From the NCBI GenBank assembly GCA_004144595.1, contig SEEM01000014.1, positions 46,576-110,575 of the forward strand: a stretch of 64,000 nucleotides of DNA. Direction: 5' to 3'. The stretch is from Hyphomicrobiales bacterium. Lineage in GTDB: Bacteria; Pseudomonadota; Alphaproteobacteria; Rhizobiales; Beijerinckiaceae. The position numbers were made by a program, and so were the translations under genes. The notes beneath the pieces were generated by a model. It was not told the origin of the DNA, did not search any database, and saw only the letters and a program-made list of their open reading frames with translations. Below, piece by piece: positions 34,500-42,900 of the stretch. Position 1 is the first letter of the stretch. The number at the start of each line of letters is the position of its first letter.

Positions 34500-35483
34500 A
34501 TGACCTTCGACGTCACCTCATTCGACGTGACCCTTGCCGACGTCCAGGCCGCCGCCGCACGCATCGCCGGCAAGGTCCGCCGCACCCCGACCTATCACAG
34601 CGCCGGATTGTCGGAGCGCCTCGGCGTCGAGACCTGGGTCAAGGTCGAGAGCCTGCAGCTCGGTGGCTCGTTCAAGGTGCGCGGCTGCTACAACAAGCTG
34701 ATGGGGCTGAGCGAGGCGGAGCTGCAGCGCGGCGTCGTCACCGTGTCGGGCGGCAATCATGCGATCGCCGTCTCCCTTGTCGCGCGGGCGGTCGGGACGC
34801 GGGCGCTGGTGCTGATGCCGAAGGCGACGCCGGCGCTGAACATCCGCCTGACGGAACAAGCCGGCGGGCAGGTCGAACTCTGCGAGGATTCCGTCGCGGC
34901 CTTCGCCAAGGCCGATGAATACGCCGCGCAGGGCATGACCCATGTCCATTCCTACGACGACCCGGCCATCATCGCCGGCCATGGCACGCTCGGCCTCGAA
35001 CTGGCGGCCGATGCCGGCGGACGGCTCGACCATGTCTTCCTCTCGGTCGGCGGCGGCGGCTTTTCGGCCGGCGTCGGCGCGGCACTAAAGGGCCTCGACC
35101 CGGCCGTGCGCCTGCACGGCGTCGAGACCGAGGGCGCAACGACGATGACGCAGGCGCTGGCGGCCGGCGAGCCGGTCGCGATCCGCCCGACCTCGATCGC
35201 ACGCACGCTCGGCGCCCCCTTCGCGACGAAACGCACCATGGCGGCGGCACGGCAGTTCCTCGACGAGATCATCGTGGTACCCGACGCGGACGCCGTCCGC
35301 GAGCTCGTCTGGGTGCTCCAGAACGGGCGCGTGCTGCTGGAACCGGCGGCGGCCTGCGTCGTCGCAGCAGCATTGGCGCGGAAGGACAGCTTCCGGCCGG
35401 GCGAGCGCGTCTGCCTCGTGCTCTGCGGCTCGAATGTCGCCCTCGAAGATATCGCGGGCTGGCGCACGACCTTCGGCGTCTGA
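34500..35483 (+). CDS. threonine/serine dehydratase-family PLP enzyme
   Basis: Fold-type II PLP enzyme of 327 residues. The cofactor Lys is in GSFKVRG (about residue 60), the substrate loop in VSGGNHAIAVS (about 84) and the phosphate-binding Gly-rich loop in SVGGGGFSAG (about 182). It resembles IlvA/TdcB and serine/threonine racemase relatives, which deaminate Thr or Ser to 2-oxoacids. There is no regulatory ACT domain, so it is the catabolic (short) form. GAGGATTG precedes the ATG. The exact amino acid cannot be told; related enzymes include ectoine-catabolism and hydroxyaspartate dehydratases. Confidence 0.88.
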   Translation: MTFDVTSFDVTLADVQAAAARIAGKVRRTPTYHSAGLSERLGVETWVKVESLQLGGSFKVRGCYNKLMGLSEAELQRGVVTVSGGNHAIAVSLVARAVGTRALVLMPKATPALNIRLTEQAGGQVELCEDSVAAFAKADEYAAQGMTHVHSYDDPAIIAGHGTLGLELAADAGGRLDHVFLSVGGGGFSAGVGAALKGLDPAVRLHGVETEGATTMTQALAAGEPVAIRPTSIARTLGAPFATKRTMAAARQFLDEIIVVPDADAVRELVWVLQNGRVLLEPAAACVVAAALARKDSFRPGERVCLVLCGSNVALEDIAGWRTTFGV

Positions 35484-35575
35484 CGCCGCTGCGCCTCCAT
35501 TCCGGACCCGATCCAAACGATCCGGTCCATCGGAGCAGGCGCGCGACTCCGCGCCGCAAGGTCGCCGCGGCCGCC

Positions 35576-36025
35576 TCAGTTGCTGTTGCGGGCGAGCCTC
35601 GCATAGCGGCTGCGCTTGCTGGCGGAAGCGTAACGGCTGCGCTTGTGACCGTACCAGGAAAGCTCGCGCTCGCCGACATCGGCATGCAGAAGTCCGTTGG
35701 AATAACTGCCGACGCCGCCGACGCTGGCAAGCGAGCGCGCGACGGCGGCGGCCTTGCGCGGCGAGGTCGCCATCGGGCGGAAGTCGATCGCCTTGCCGCT
35801 GTAGTGCTGCGAGTGGCGGGCGTGGCGACCGCCACAGGTCGAGGTGATCTGGATCGGGCCGATCTTCGCGACGAGTTCGGCGATCATCGCCTTCGTTTCG
35901 GGCTTGAGGCAGCCGAGGCCTTTGACCTGCGGCTGAAAGGATACTTTCTCGGGCGTAACATCAGCCAGGGCAGCAGCAGGCAAGAAACCGCACAGTAACG
36001 CAAGCAACGACAAGCGACGCATCAT
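35576..36025 (-). CDS. secreted M15-type (YcbK-like/DUF882) peptidase
   Basis: Predicted periplasmic zinc peptidase acting on peptidoglycan peptides, 149 residues. Signal peptide MMRRLSLLALLCGFLPAAALA, then the M15 motif HSQHYSGKAIDFRP, giving metal His and Asp (about residues 72-81), and the final ligand in LLHADVG (about 113). The C-terminal tail is basic (HKRSRYASASKRSRYARLARNSN). It is a compact member of the family with no cell-wall-binding domain. It converges on the dehydratase gene and stands alone. Confidence 0.88.
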   Translation of the reverse strand: MMRRLSLLALLCGFLPAAALADVTPEKVSFQPQVKGLGCLKPETKAMIAELVAKIGPIQITSTCGGRHARHSQHYSGKAIDFRPMATSPRKAAAVARSLASVGGVGSYSNGLLHADVGERELSWYGHKRSRYASASKRSRYARLARNSN

Positions 36026-36505
36026 CTACCAGACATGTAAGGGGAAATTGGAAAGGATCAGGCCAGATAATCTCGATGGCCCGAGCGGATGCCGCATCAG
36101 CTAATCGTCAAGCAAGGCCAAAACATGGCTCGGCGATTTCCAGGTTGTTTCACTTTCATGACCCAGACCTCTCCCGGCGCCTTGGCGTGCTGTCGATATC
36201 CCTGGCTGGCGGCCGTGAGATCGCGCCGCAGATCGACGGGGCAGCGCCTCATCCGTGCGCGGTGCAGCGCGGAGAGGTGCGCCTCAGACACGGGACGCGC
36301 GACAAGAAGTCGCCATTTCCTGATGACGCTCCGTTGTCTGCGCTGCGGGATTGCCCGGTGGCCTGGGCTTCCGCGAGCGCCCGCCATTCCGCGAAGGCCC
36401 ATCCCCTGCGCGCCACCGGCTTGGACAGGCGGGGCGCGGCTGGGCTAGCCTGTGCGACGGCACCCGCTTTCTGCGTGGTCGCCCCATACCATCTCAGAGG
36501 ATACG
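36026..36505. other. 480-base intergenic region, no gene supported
   Basis: It separates the leftward M15 peptidase from the rightward M20 amidohydrolase, so it should carry divergent promoters. Several frames are open through part of it, but none shows a family motif, a good ribosome site or coding-like third-position bias. AGAGGA at 36495-36500 is the ribosome site of the M20 gene. I see no RNA gene here. Confidence 0.5.
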
Positions 36506-37678
36506 ATGCCCAAGACCGACCTCATCGCGGCGCTGACCCCCGAAATCACCGCGATCCGCCGCGACATCCACCGCCACCCCGAGCTGATGTACGACGTCCA
36601 CCGGACCGCCGGCCTCGTCGCCGACAAGCTCCGGGAATGGGGCGTAGACGAAGTCGCAACCGGCGTCGGCCAGACCGGCGTGGTCGGCATCATCAAGGGC
36701 AAGGGCCAGAATTCCGGCCGCGTCATCGCCATGCGCGCCGACATGGACGCCCTGCCGATCCATGAGGAGACCAATCTCGAGCATCGCTCGACCGTGCCCG
36801 GCAAGATGCATGCCTGCGGCCATGACGGCCACACCGCCATGCTGCTCGGCGCCGCCAAGTACCTGACCGAGACCCGTGATTTCGACGGCACCGCCGTGCT
36901 GATCTTCCAGCCGGCCGAAGAGGGCGGCGCGGGCGCCAAGGCGATGATCGACGACGGGCTGATCACCCGCTTCGGCATTCAGGAAGTCTACGGCATGCAC
37001 AACAAGCCGGGCGTGCCGGTCGGCAAGTTCGAGATCCGCAAGGGTCCCGCCATGGCAGCCGCCGACCGCATCCACCTCAAGATCGAGGGGCTGGGTGGGC
37101 ACGCAGCGGCGCCCCACCGCGTCAACGACCCGATCGTCGCCTCCTGTGCGCTCGTCAGCGCACTGCAGACGGTGTCCTCTCGCAATGCCGATCCGCTCGA
37201 TTCGATCGTGGTTTCGGTGACTGCACTGACTGCCGGCGAAGCGTTCAACGTCATCCCCCAGACCGCCGAAATCAAAGGCTCGGTCCGCACGCTGACGCCG
37301 GAGATGCGCGAGCTCGCGCAGAAGCGCATTACCGAGATCGTCGAAGGCGTGATGAAGGCGTTCGGCATGAAGTACGAGCTGGAATATCATCTTGGGTATC
37401 CCGTCACCTTCAACCACGCCGGCCAGACCGATTTCGCCACCAGCGTGACGAAAGAGGCCTTCGGGTCGGATGCGATCGACACCAACGTGCCGCCGACCAT
37501 GGGCTCGGAGGACTTCTCCTACATGCTGGAGGAGCGCCCCGGCGCCTTCATCAATATCGGCAACGGCGACTCTGCCGGCCTGCACAACCCGGCCTACGAG
37601 TTCAACGATGCGGCGATCCCGGTGGGCGTGAACTACTGGGCGAGTCTCATCGAGATCGCCATGCCGCAGCGGGCCTGA
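36506..37678 (+). CDS. M20D-family amidohydrolase (hippurate hydrolase-like)
   Basis: Zinc aminoacylase/amidohydrolase of 390 residues. Visible metal and catalytic motifs are RADMDALPIHE (about residue 78), CGHDGHTAM (about 106) and the catalytic EEGG (about 140); the dimerisation domain has GLGGHAAAPHRVNDPI (about 195), and the last metal His is in AFINIGNGD-flanking GSEDFSYML (about 330). It would remove acyl groups from N-acyl amino acids. ATG at 36506 has AGAGGA five bases upstream. It lies 11 bases before an FAD oxidoreductase gene and is probably cotranscribed with it. Substrate unknown. Confidence 0.92.
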   Translation: MPKTDLIAALTPEITAIRRDIHRHPELMYDVHRTAGLVADKLREWGVDEVATGVGQTGVVGIIKGKGQNSGRVIAMRADMDALPIHEETNLEHRSTVPGKMHACGHDGHTAMLLGAAKYLTETRDFDGTAVLIFQPAEEGGAGAKAMIDDGLITRFGIQEVYGMHNKPGVPVGKFEIRKGPAMAAADRIHLKIEGLGGHAAAPHRVNDPIVASCALVSALQTVSSRNADPLDSIVVSVTALTAGEAFNVIPQTAEIKGSVRTLTPEMRELAQKRITEIVEGVMKAFGMKYELEYHLGYPVTFNHAGQTDFATSVTKEAFGSDAIDTNVPPTMGSEDFSYMLEERPGAFINIGNGDSAGLHNPAYEFNDAAIPVGVNYWASLIEIAMPQRA

Positions 37679-37689
37679 CGGCTTAGGCG

Positions 37690-38796
37690 ATGAGCGACAT
37701 CGATTGTCTGGTGATCGGGGCCGGCGTCGTCGGCCTCGCGGTCGCCCGTGAACTGGCACTGGCCGGACGCGAGGTCGTCATCGCCGAAGCGACTGAGGGT
37801 ATCGGCACCCAGACCTCGGCGCGAAACTCCGAGGTCATCCATGCCGGCATCTATTATCCGCCCGGCTCGCTGAAGGCCCGCGTCTGCGTCGCGGGCCGTG
37901 AGCTACTCTACCGCTACCTTGGGGAGCGTGGCTTGCCGCACAAGGCCTGCGGCAAGCTGATCGTCGCCACTTCCGAAGCCCAGAAGCCGGCGCTGGAGAC
38001 GATCATGGCCCGCGCACAGGCTTCGGGCGTCGAAACGCTGCGCTGGCTTTCAGGCTCGGAGGCGAAAGCCATGGAGCCGGAGGTGCGTTGCGAGATCGCG
38101 CTGCTCTCGCCCGAGACCGGCGTGGTCGACAGCCATGCGCTGATGCTGTCACTGCTCGGCGAATGCGAGGCGGCGGGCGGCTCGCTCGCGCTCAACACGC
38201 CGATCACCGGCTGGCGGCGCGAGGCCGAAGGCTTCAGCGTCGATTTCGGCGGCGACGATCCGGCGACCTACACGGTGCGGACCGTGGTCAATTCGGCCGG
38301 CCATGGCGCGCCGAAGCTGCTCGGTCTGCTGGACAATTTTCCGGCCGCGCATGTGCCGGTGCAACATTATGCCAAGGGTAATTATTTCGCGCTGACCGGC
38401 AGGCAGCCCTTCAGCCATCTGGTCTATCCGGTGCCGGAAGCGGCGGGCCTGGGCATCCACGCCACGATCGACATGGGCGGGCGGGTGAAGTTCGGCCCCG
38501 ATGTGGAATGGGTCGAGAGCGATCAGGATCTGGTGGTCGATCCGGCGCGGGCGGAGAAGTTCTACGCGGCGATCCGGACCTATTGGCCTGGGCTGGCGGA
38601 CGGAGCGCTGGTCGCGGATTACGCGGGCATCCGGCCGAAGCTGCACGGGCCGACCGAGCCGATGCCGGATTTCCGCATCGATGGTCCGGAGGTGCATGGC
38701 GTACCGGGCCTGGTCAACCTCTTGGGCATCGAGAGCCCGGGGCTGACGAGTTCGCTGGCGATTGCGGAGATGGTGCGGGACAAGCTGTCGGTCTGA
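37690..38796 (+). CDS. FAD-dependent oxidoreductase, L-2-hydroxyglutarate dehydrogenase-like
   Basis: DAO-family flavoprotein of 368 residues. The Rossmann loop VIGAGVVGLAVARELALAG (residues 8-26) binds FAD; TSARNSEVIHAGIYYPPGSLK (about 44-63) is diagnostic of the LhgO/L2HGDH group. NSAGHGAPKLLG and GIESPGLTSSLAIAEM (C-terminal) complete the FAD site. The family oxidises L-2-hydroxyglutarate or similar 2-hydroxy acids, passing electrons to quinone. It follows the amidohydrolase by 11 bases on the same strand. Exact substrate inferred. Confidence 0.88.
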   Translation: MSDIDCLVIGAGVVGLAVARELALAGREVVIAEATEGIGTQTSARNSEVIHAGIYYPPGSLKARVCVAGRELLYRYLGERGLPHKACGKLIVATSEAQKPALETIMARAQASGVETLRWLSGSEAKAMEPEVRCEIALLSPETGVVDSHALMLSLLGECEAAGGSLALNTPITGWRREAEGFSVDFGGDDPATYTVRTVVNSAGHGAPKLLGLLDNFPAAHVPVQHYAKGNYFALTGRQPFSHLVYPVPEAAGLGIHATIDMGGRVKFGPDVEWVESDQDLVVDPARAEKFYAAIRTYWPGLADGALVADYAGIRPKLHGPTEPMPDFRIDGPEVHGVPGLVNLLGIESPGLTSSLAIAEMVRDKLSV

Positions 38797-38800
38797 TCGG

Positions 38801-38877
38801 CGTCATGCTCGCCCTTGTGGCGAGCATCCACGTCTGAGCGAAGACGTGGATGGTCGGGACAAGCCCGACCATGACGG
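38801..38877. repeat. palindromic repeat, family B, copy 1
   Basis: Three nested or serial hairpins: CTCGCCC/GGCGAG, ATCCACGTCT/AAGACGTGGAT and GGTCGGGACAAGCCCGACC, bounded by CGTCATG and CATGACG. A second copy is at 42782-42871. It starts right after the FAD oxidoreductase stop and fills the gap to the convergent eda gene, so it may end or protect both messages. Confidence 0.8.
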
Positions 38878-38890
38878 CAACAACCCAGCG

Positions 38891-39535
38891 CTACGCCCGC
38901 GCCTTCACGAACGCGTCCTTCGCCTCACGGGCCAGCGTCTCGATCCGCTTCCAGTCGCCGGCGGCGATCGCGTCTGCCGGGACCAGCCAGGAGCCGCCGA
39001 CGCAGATGACCTGCGGCAAAGCGAGGTAATCACCGAGGTTCTTCAGGCTGACGCCGCCGGTTGGGCAGAAGGTCATCTGCGGAAACGGGCCGGAGAGCGC
39101 CTTCAGCGCCGGCGGGCCGCCGGCCTGCTCGGCCGGGAAGAATTTCGCGGTGGTGCGGCCGGCCGCGACAGCGCGCATGCAATCCGAAGCTGTCGCGACG
39201 CCCGGCAACCAGGGCAGGCCCGCCTTGCGCAGGGCCTCGTCGACGCTCTCGCTGAAGCCCGGACTGACCACAGCCTGCGCGCCGGCATCCTTGACCTGCT
39301 GAGCCTGGGCCGGCGTCACCACCGTGCCCGCGACCGCCAAGGCCTTCGGCACCGATTTCGCGATTGCCGCGAGGGATTCCATCGCGGCCGGGCGGCGCAG
39401 GGTGACCTCGACGACGTCGATGCCGCCCGCGACCAGCGCATGGGCGAGATCGACGGCGCGCGAGGCGTCCTCGATCACCACGACGGGGATCACGCCGCAG
39501 CTCTTCAACCGGGCAATCGCGGCAGTCTCGTCCAT
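38891..39535 (-). CDS. eda: KDPG/KHG aldolase
   Basis: Entner-Doudoroff aldolase cleaving 2-keto-3-deoxy-6-phosphogluconate to pyruvate and glyceraldehyde-3-phosphate. The 214-residue protein has the catalytic Glu in VVEVTLRRP (about residue 45), the phosphate-binding GTVVTPAQ region, the Schiff-base Lys in TAKFFPAE (about 130) and CPTGGVSLKNL. ATG at 39535; an upstream TTG at 39550 is in frame. It follows pgl by 41 bases and zwf-pgl overlap, so zwf-pgl-eda act as one operon making 6-phosphogluconate and cleaving KDPG; the intervening dehydratase edd is not in the window. Confidence 0.92.
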   Translation of the reverse strand: MDETAAIARLKSCGVIPVVVIEDASRAVDLAHALVAGGIDVVEVTLRRPAAMESLAAIAKSVPKALAVAGTVVTPAQAQQVKDAGAQAVVSPGFSESVDEALRKAGLPWLPGVATASDCMRAVAAGRTTAKFFPAEQAGGPPALKALSGPFPQMTFCPTGGVSLKNLGDYLALPQVICVGGSWLVPADAIAAGDWKRIETLAREAKDAFVKARA

Positions 39536-39576
39536 GGCCTCGTCTTTCAATCGATTTGAGCGCTGTGATTCCGGCT

Positions 39577-40263
39577 CTACGCTTTCGCCCAGTAGACGTC
39601 GAGCCCTCGCGGGCTGCCGAGCAGGATATCGACCGGGAACGGCCGGCGCTCGCGCTCCGGAGCGGCCTTGAGCACGGCTTCCTTGGCGCTGCCGGAGACC
39701 AGCAGGCTTGCCCAGCCGGCGCCGAGCAGGCGGCCCGGCGAAAGCGATAGTCGCGGCGGCAGGCCCGGCGGGCGGGCGACGACGATGCCGCTATCCGGCA
39801 CTGCGTTGAAAGCTGACTCCGCTCCCGGAAAGAGCGAGGCGATGTGCCCGTCCCCGCCCATGCCGCTGACGAGGATGTCGATCTGCGGGAGTTCGGCAAG
39901 CTTGGTGCAGAGCACGGCGGCAGCAGCTTCGATATCGCTGCCGTGATCGTGGAAGGACAGGAAGGCGGCGCGCCCATCGGCCAGCGGCGCGAACTGCGCC
40001 CGGATCATGCGTTCGTTCGAGGCGGGGTCGTCGGGCGCGACGAAGCGCTCGTCTGTGGGCAGCAGCGTGACCTGCTCCCAGGCAAGGTCGTGCTGCCCCA
40101 GAGCGGCGAGGAAGCCGGCGGGAGTCGTGCCGCCGGGCACGGCGAGAAGCGCCCTGCCCTGCCCGGCGAGCAGATTCTTCAATCGGATGGCCACGGCCTC
40201 GGCGAGGGCCTCGGAAGCGTCGGCCAGTGCGGCGAAACGGTGCCAGGCGAGCGGGCCGGCCAT
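39577..40263 (-). CDS. pgl: 6-phosphogluconolactonase
   Basis: Hydrolyses 6-phosphogluconolactone to 6-phosphogluconate. The 228-residue DevB-type protein has VPGGTTPAGFLAAL (about residue 42), LLPTDERFV (about 67), SNERMI and the active-site segment GMGGDGHIASLFPG (about 134), followed by SLSPGRLL. The ATG at 40263 overlaps the zwf stop by one base (TGATG), so translation is coupled. The gene order zwf-pgl-eda is typical of Hyphomicrobiales. Confidence 0.93.
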   Translation of the reverse strand: MAGPLAWHRFAALADASEALAEAVAIRLKNLLAGQGRALLAVPGGTTPAGFLAALGQHDLAWEQVTLLPTDERFVAPDDPASNERMIRAQFAPLADGRAAFLSFHDHGSDIEAAAAVLCTKLAELPQIDILVSGMGGDGHIASLFPGAESAFNAVPDSGIVVARPPGLPPRLSLSPGRLLGAGWASLLVSGSAKEAVLKAAPERERRPFPVDILLGSPRGLDVYWAKA

Positions 40264-41765
40264 CAGACGAAGTCCGGGTCGGCCCAGGAGCGGCCGTCGC
40301 GCTCGATCAGGCCGATCGCCTGCGACGGTCCCCAGGAGCCGGCGGCGTAGCGATGCGGATGCGGGTAGTAGTCCTGCCAGCCGGCGATGATCGGATCGAC
40401 CCAGGCCCAGGCCTGCTCGACCTCGTCGCGATGCATGAACAGCGTCTGGTCGCCGCGGATCACGTCGGTCAGCAGCCGCTCGTAGGCGTCCGGCGTGCGT
40501 TCATCGAAGGCGGTGGAATAGCGCAGGTCGAGCTGGCGCGGCACGATCTTGAGCCGGCCGGAGCCCGGCACCTTCATCATCAACTGAAGCTGCACGCCGT
40601 CATTGGGCTGCAGGCGAATGAAGAGGCGGTTGGCGTCGAGCCTGTCGCCGCCGCCATTGCCGAAGATCGAATGCGGCACCGGCTTGAACGTGACGGCGAT
40701 CTCGGAATAGCGCTGCGCCATCCGTTTTCCCGTGCGCAGGTAGATCGGCACGCCAGCCCAGCGCCAGTTGTCGACCTCGCAGCGTATGGCGACGAAGGTC
40801 TCGGTGTTCGAGGCGTGGCCGAGCTCGTCGGCGTAGGCCTTCACGCGCTGGCCATCGATCTGGCCAGGGCCGTACTGCCCGCGCACGGTATAGCGTTGGA
40901 CATCCGGCCCGACGATCGGGCGCAGCGCCTTCAAGACCTTGATCTTCTCATCGCGGACGGCGCCGGCTTCCAGCATGTTCGGCGGCTCGATGGCGAAGAG
41001 GGTCAAGAGCTGCATGAGATGGTTCTGGACCATGTCGCGCATATGCCCGGACTTGTCGTAATAGCCGGCGCGTTGCTCCAGACCCACCGTCTCGGCCACC
41101 GTGATCTGGACATGGTCGATGTCGCGGCTCGACCATGTCCGCTCGAACAGCGTGTTGGCGAAGCGCAGGACGAGCAGGTTCTGCACCGTCTCCTTGCCGA
41201 GGTAATGGTCGATCCGATAGGTCCGGCTTTCCGGGAGGATGCGCGCAACCGCATCGTTGATCTCGCGCGCCGAGGCGAGATCGCGTCCCAGAGGCTTCTC
41301 CAGAATGACGCGCGAGGTCGGCGTCAGGATATCGGCCTTGGCGAGGTTCTCGCAGATCGGGATGAAGAGGTCGGGCGGTGTCGAGAGATAAAAGGAGCGG
41401 ACGCGCTCGCTCTCTCCCAGCGCCTTCTTCAGCGCCTTGTACGTCTCCGGCTTCAGCGCATCGAGCAGCACCATGGTGAGCCTGCGCAGGAACAGCTCGA
41501 CCTGGTCTTTCGGTATTCCCTCCTCGCCGAGCCGCTTGGCGACCTGCTTGGGCAGGCCCTCGATATCCTCCTCCTTGCGGACGACGGCGAGGACGCGGCT
41601 CTCCTCGGGCAGCACGCCCTCGCGATTGCGCTGAGCGAGCGCCGGGAAAAGCTTGCGCAGGGCGAGATCACCGCCCGCACCGAAGATCACGAGATCGAAG
41701 GGCGGGACGGGCGTCCGCTCGGGAATGGTCTCGGGCCGAAGCGCGTTGTCCACGATGGCTTCCAT
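40263..41765 (-). CDS. zwf: glucose-6-phosphate dehydrogenase
   Basis: Oxidises glucose-6-phosphate to 6-phosphogluconolactone, making NADPH (or NADH). The 500-residue protein shows the dinucleotide loop FGAGGDLALRKLFPAL (about residue 28), the phosphate-binding EKPLGRDL, and the catalytic RIDHYLGKE (about 187). MIAL-type later motifs (GTGKRM read here as LRTGKRMAQRY) are present. First gene of the zwf-pgl-eda operon; a family-A repeat sits upstream at 41811-41910, between it and the ABC transporter genes. It draws on the same pool as pgi at the left edge. Confidence 0.95.
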   Translation of the reverse strand: MEAIVDNALRPETIPERTPVPPFDLVIFGAGGDLALRKLFPALAQRNREGVLPEESRVLAVVRKEEDIEGLPKQVAKRLGEEGIPKDQVELFLRRLTMVLLDALKPETYKALKKALGESERVRSFYLSTPPDLFIPICENLAKADILTPTSRVILEKPLGRDLASAREINDAVARILPESRTYRIDHYLGKETVQNLLVLRFANTLFERTWSSRDIDHVQITVAETVGLEQRAGYYDKSGHMRDMVQNHLMQLLTLFAIEPPNMLEAGAVRDEKIKVLKALRPIVGPDVQRYTVRGQYGPGQIDGQRVKAYADELGHASNTETFVAIRCEVDNWRWAGVPIYLRTGKRMAQRYSEIAVTFKPVPHSIFGNGGGDRLDANRLFIRLQPNDGVQLQLMMKVPGSGRLKIVPRQLDLRYSTAFDERTPDAYERLLTDVIRGDQTLFMHRDEVEQAWAWVDPIIAGWQDYYPHPHRYAAGSWGPSQAIGLIERDGRSWADPDFV

Positions 41766-41810
41766 AAGTCGTGTAACTCCGTCAGGCGGTGTCGGTTCGC
41801 GATGCCGACC

Positions 41811-41910
41811 CCGTCATTGCGAGAAGCGTGAGCGACGAAGCAATCCAGGCGACTGGGTCGCAGCCGTCAACCCAGTCCCCTGGATTGCTTCGCTACGCTT
41901 GCAATGACGG
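41811..41910. repeat. paired inverted repeat, family A, copy 4
   Basis: Forward arm at 41811-41849 (CCGTCATTGCGAGAAGCGTG then AGCGACGAAGCAATCCAGG) and inverted arm at 41879-41910. It lies between the ABC ATPase gene at 42012 and zwf, both leftward. Arms share about 80-90% identity with the other copies. Confidence 0.8.
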
Positions 41911-42011
41911 AGCGGCCAACCGAGAACCCTGTATCGAAAGGCTGCGACCACAGTGAGACGGATTGGCCGCGCTGCAAAGAGCGGCCGGCGCAGGGCCGAT
42001 CCACTCACCGC

Positions 42012-42764
42012 TCAGCCCGCGCGCCGGAAGCCCGCGCTCGCGGTCAGCAATTGCTGGGCATAGGCCGTCTGCGGCTGGCGCGAGGCCAGTGTTTCGACAG
42101 TCATCTCCTCGACTGCGCGGCCGAACTGCATGACGAGCAGGCGCTCGCACATGTGGCCGACGACCGAAAGGTCGTGACTGACGAGGATATAGGTCAGCTT
42201 GCGCTCCTGCCGCAGCGCCGCGAGCAGGTTCAGCACCTCCGCCTGGATCGAGACGTCAAGTGCCGAGGTCGGCTCGTCGAGCAGCAGGATCGAGGGTTCC
42301 AGCACCAGCGCGCGGGCGATCGCGACGCGCTGGCGCTGGCCGCCGGAAAGCTGGTGCGGATAGCGGAAGCGGAACGAGGCCGGCAGGCCGACATCGGAGA
42401 GCGCCTTGCCGATGCGGGCCTCGGCATTGTCGAGGCCGTGGATGGCGAGCGGCTCGGCCAGCGTGTCATCAACCGTCTTCTTGGGATGCAGCGAGCCATA
42501 AGGGTCCTGGAAGACCATCTGGACGTTGCGATAGAACGCCTTGTCGCGGACCTTGGGCTGCACCGTGCCCTCAATCGAAACCGCGCCGCTCCATTCGCGG
42601 TTGAGGCCGGAGAGCACGCGCAGAACGGTCGACTTGCCCGAGCCGGACTCGCCGACGAGGCCGTAGCTCTCGCCCTTGCGGACTTCGAAGGAGAGGTCCT
42701 TCACGACATGGGAATCGCCGTAGGAGACGTTGAGCTTGTCGACGGAGATCGCTGCGTTCGTCAT
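42012..42764 (-). CDS. peptide-type ABC transporter ATP-binding protein (DppF-like)
   Basis: The 250-residue ATPase has Walker A GESGSGKST (about residue 37), the signature LSGGQRQRVAIA (about 147), Walker B ILLLDEPTSALD (about 168) and the switch His in VSHDLSVVGH. It belongs to the Opp/Dpp family by sequence but lacks the C-terminal oligopeptide/dipeptide extension (about 60-70 residues) usual in DppF, ending soon after AQQLLTASAGF. It works with DppD as the cytoplasmic motor of the importer. ATG at 42764. Gap of 136 bases to dppD, filled by a family-B repeat. Confidence 0.9.
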   Translation of the reverse strand: MTNAAISVDKLNVSYGDSHVVKDLSFEVRKGESYGLVGESGSGKSTVLRVLSGLNREWSGAVSIEGTVQPKVRDKAFYRNVQMVFQDPYGSLHPKKTVDDTLAEPLAIHGLDNAEARIGKALSDVGLPASFRFRYPHQLSGGQRQRVAIARALVLEPSILLLDEPTSALDVSIQAEVLNLLAALRQERKLTYILVSHDLSVVGHMCERLLVMQFGRAVEEMTVETLASRQPQTAYAQQLLTASAGFRRAG

Positions 42765-42781
42765 GCGGACGCTCCATTTTT

Positions 42782-42871
42782 CGTCATTCTTGCCCCTGTG
42801 GCGAGAATCCACGTCTTGAACACCGCGCTTGCAGGAAGACGTGGATGGTCGGCACAAGGCCGACCATGACG
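42782..42871. repeat. palindromic repeat, family B, copy 2
   Basis: Same layout as 38801-38877: CTTGCCC(C)/GGCGAG, ATCCACGTCTT/AAGACGTGGAT and GGTCGGCACAAGGCCGACC, bounded by CGTCATT and CATGACG. It lies between the two ATPase genes of the ABC importer, inside the putative operon. Confidence 0.8.
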
Positions 42872-42900
42872 AGGAGTATCGGCGGCCAGACCAAACAGCG

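Noticed and set aside
36076..36765. Open frame in the gap before the M20 gene
   Set aside because: It runs into the M20 gene in another frame, has no ribosome site and no recognisable domain.
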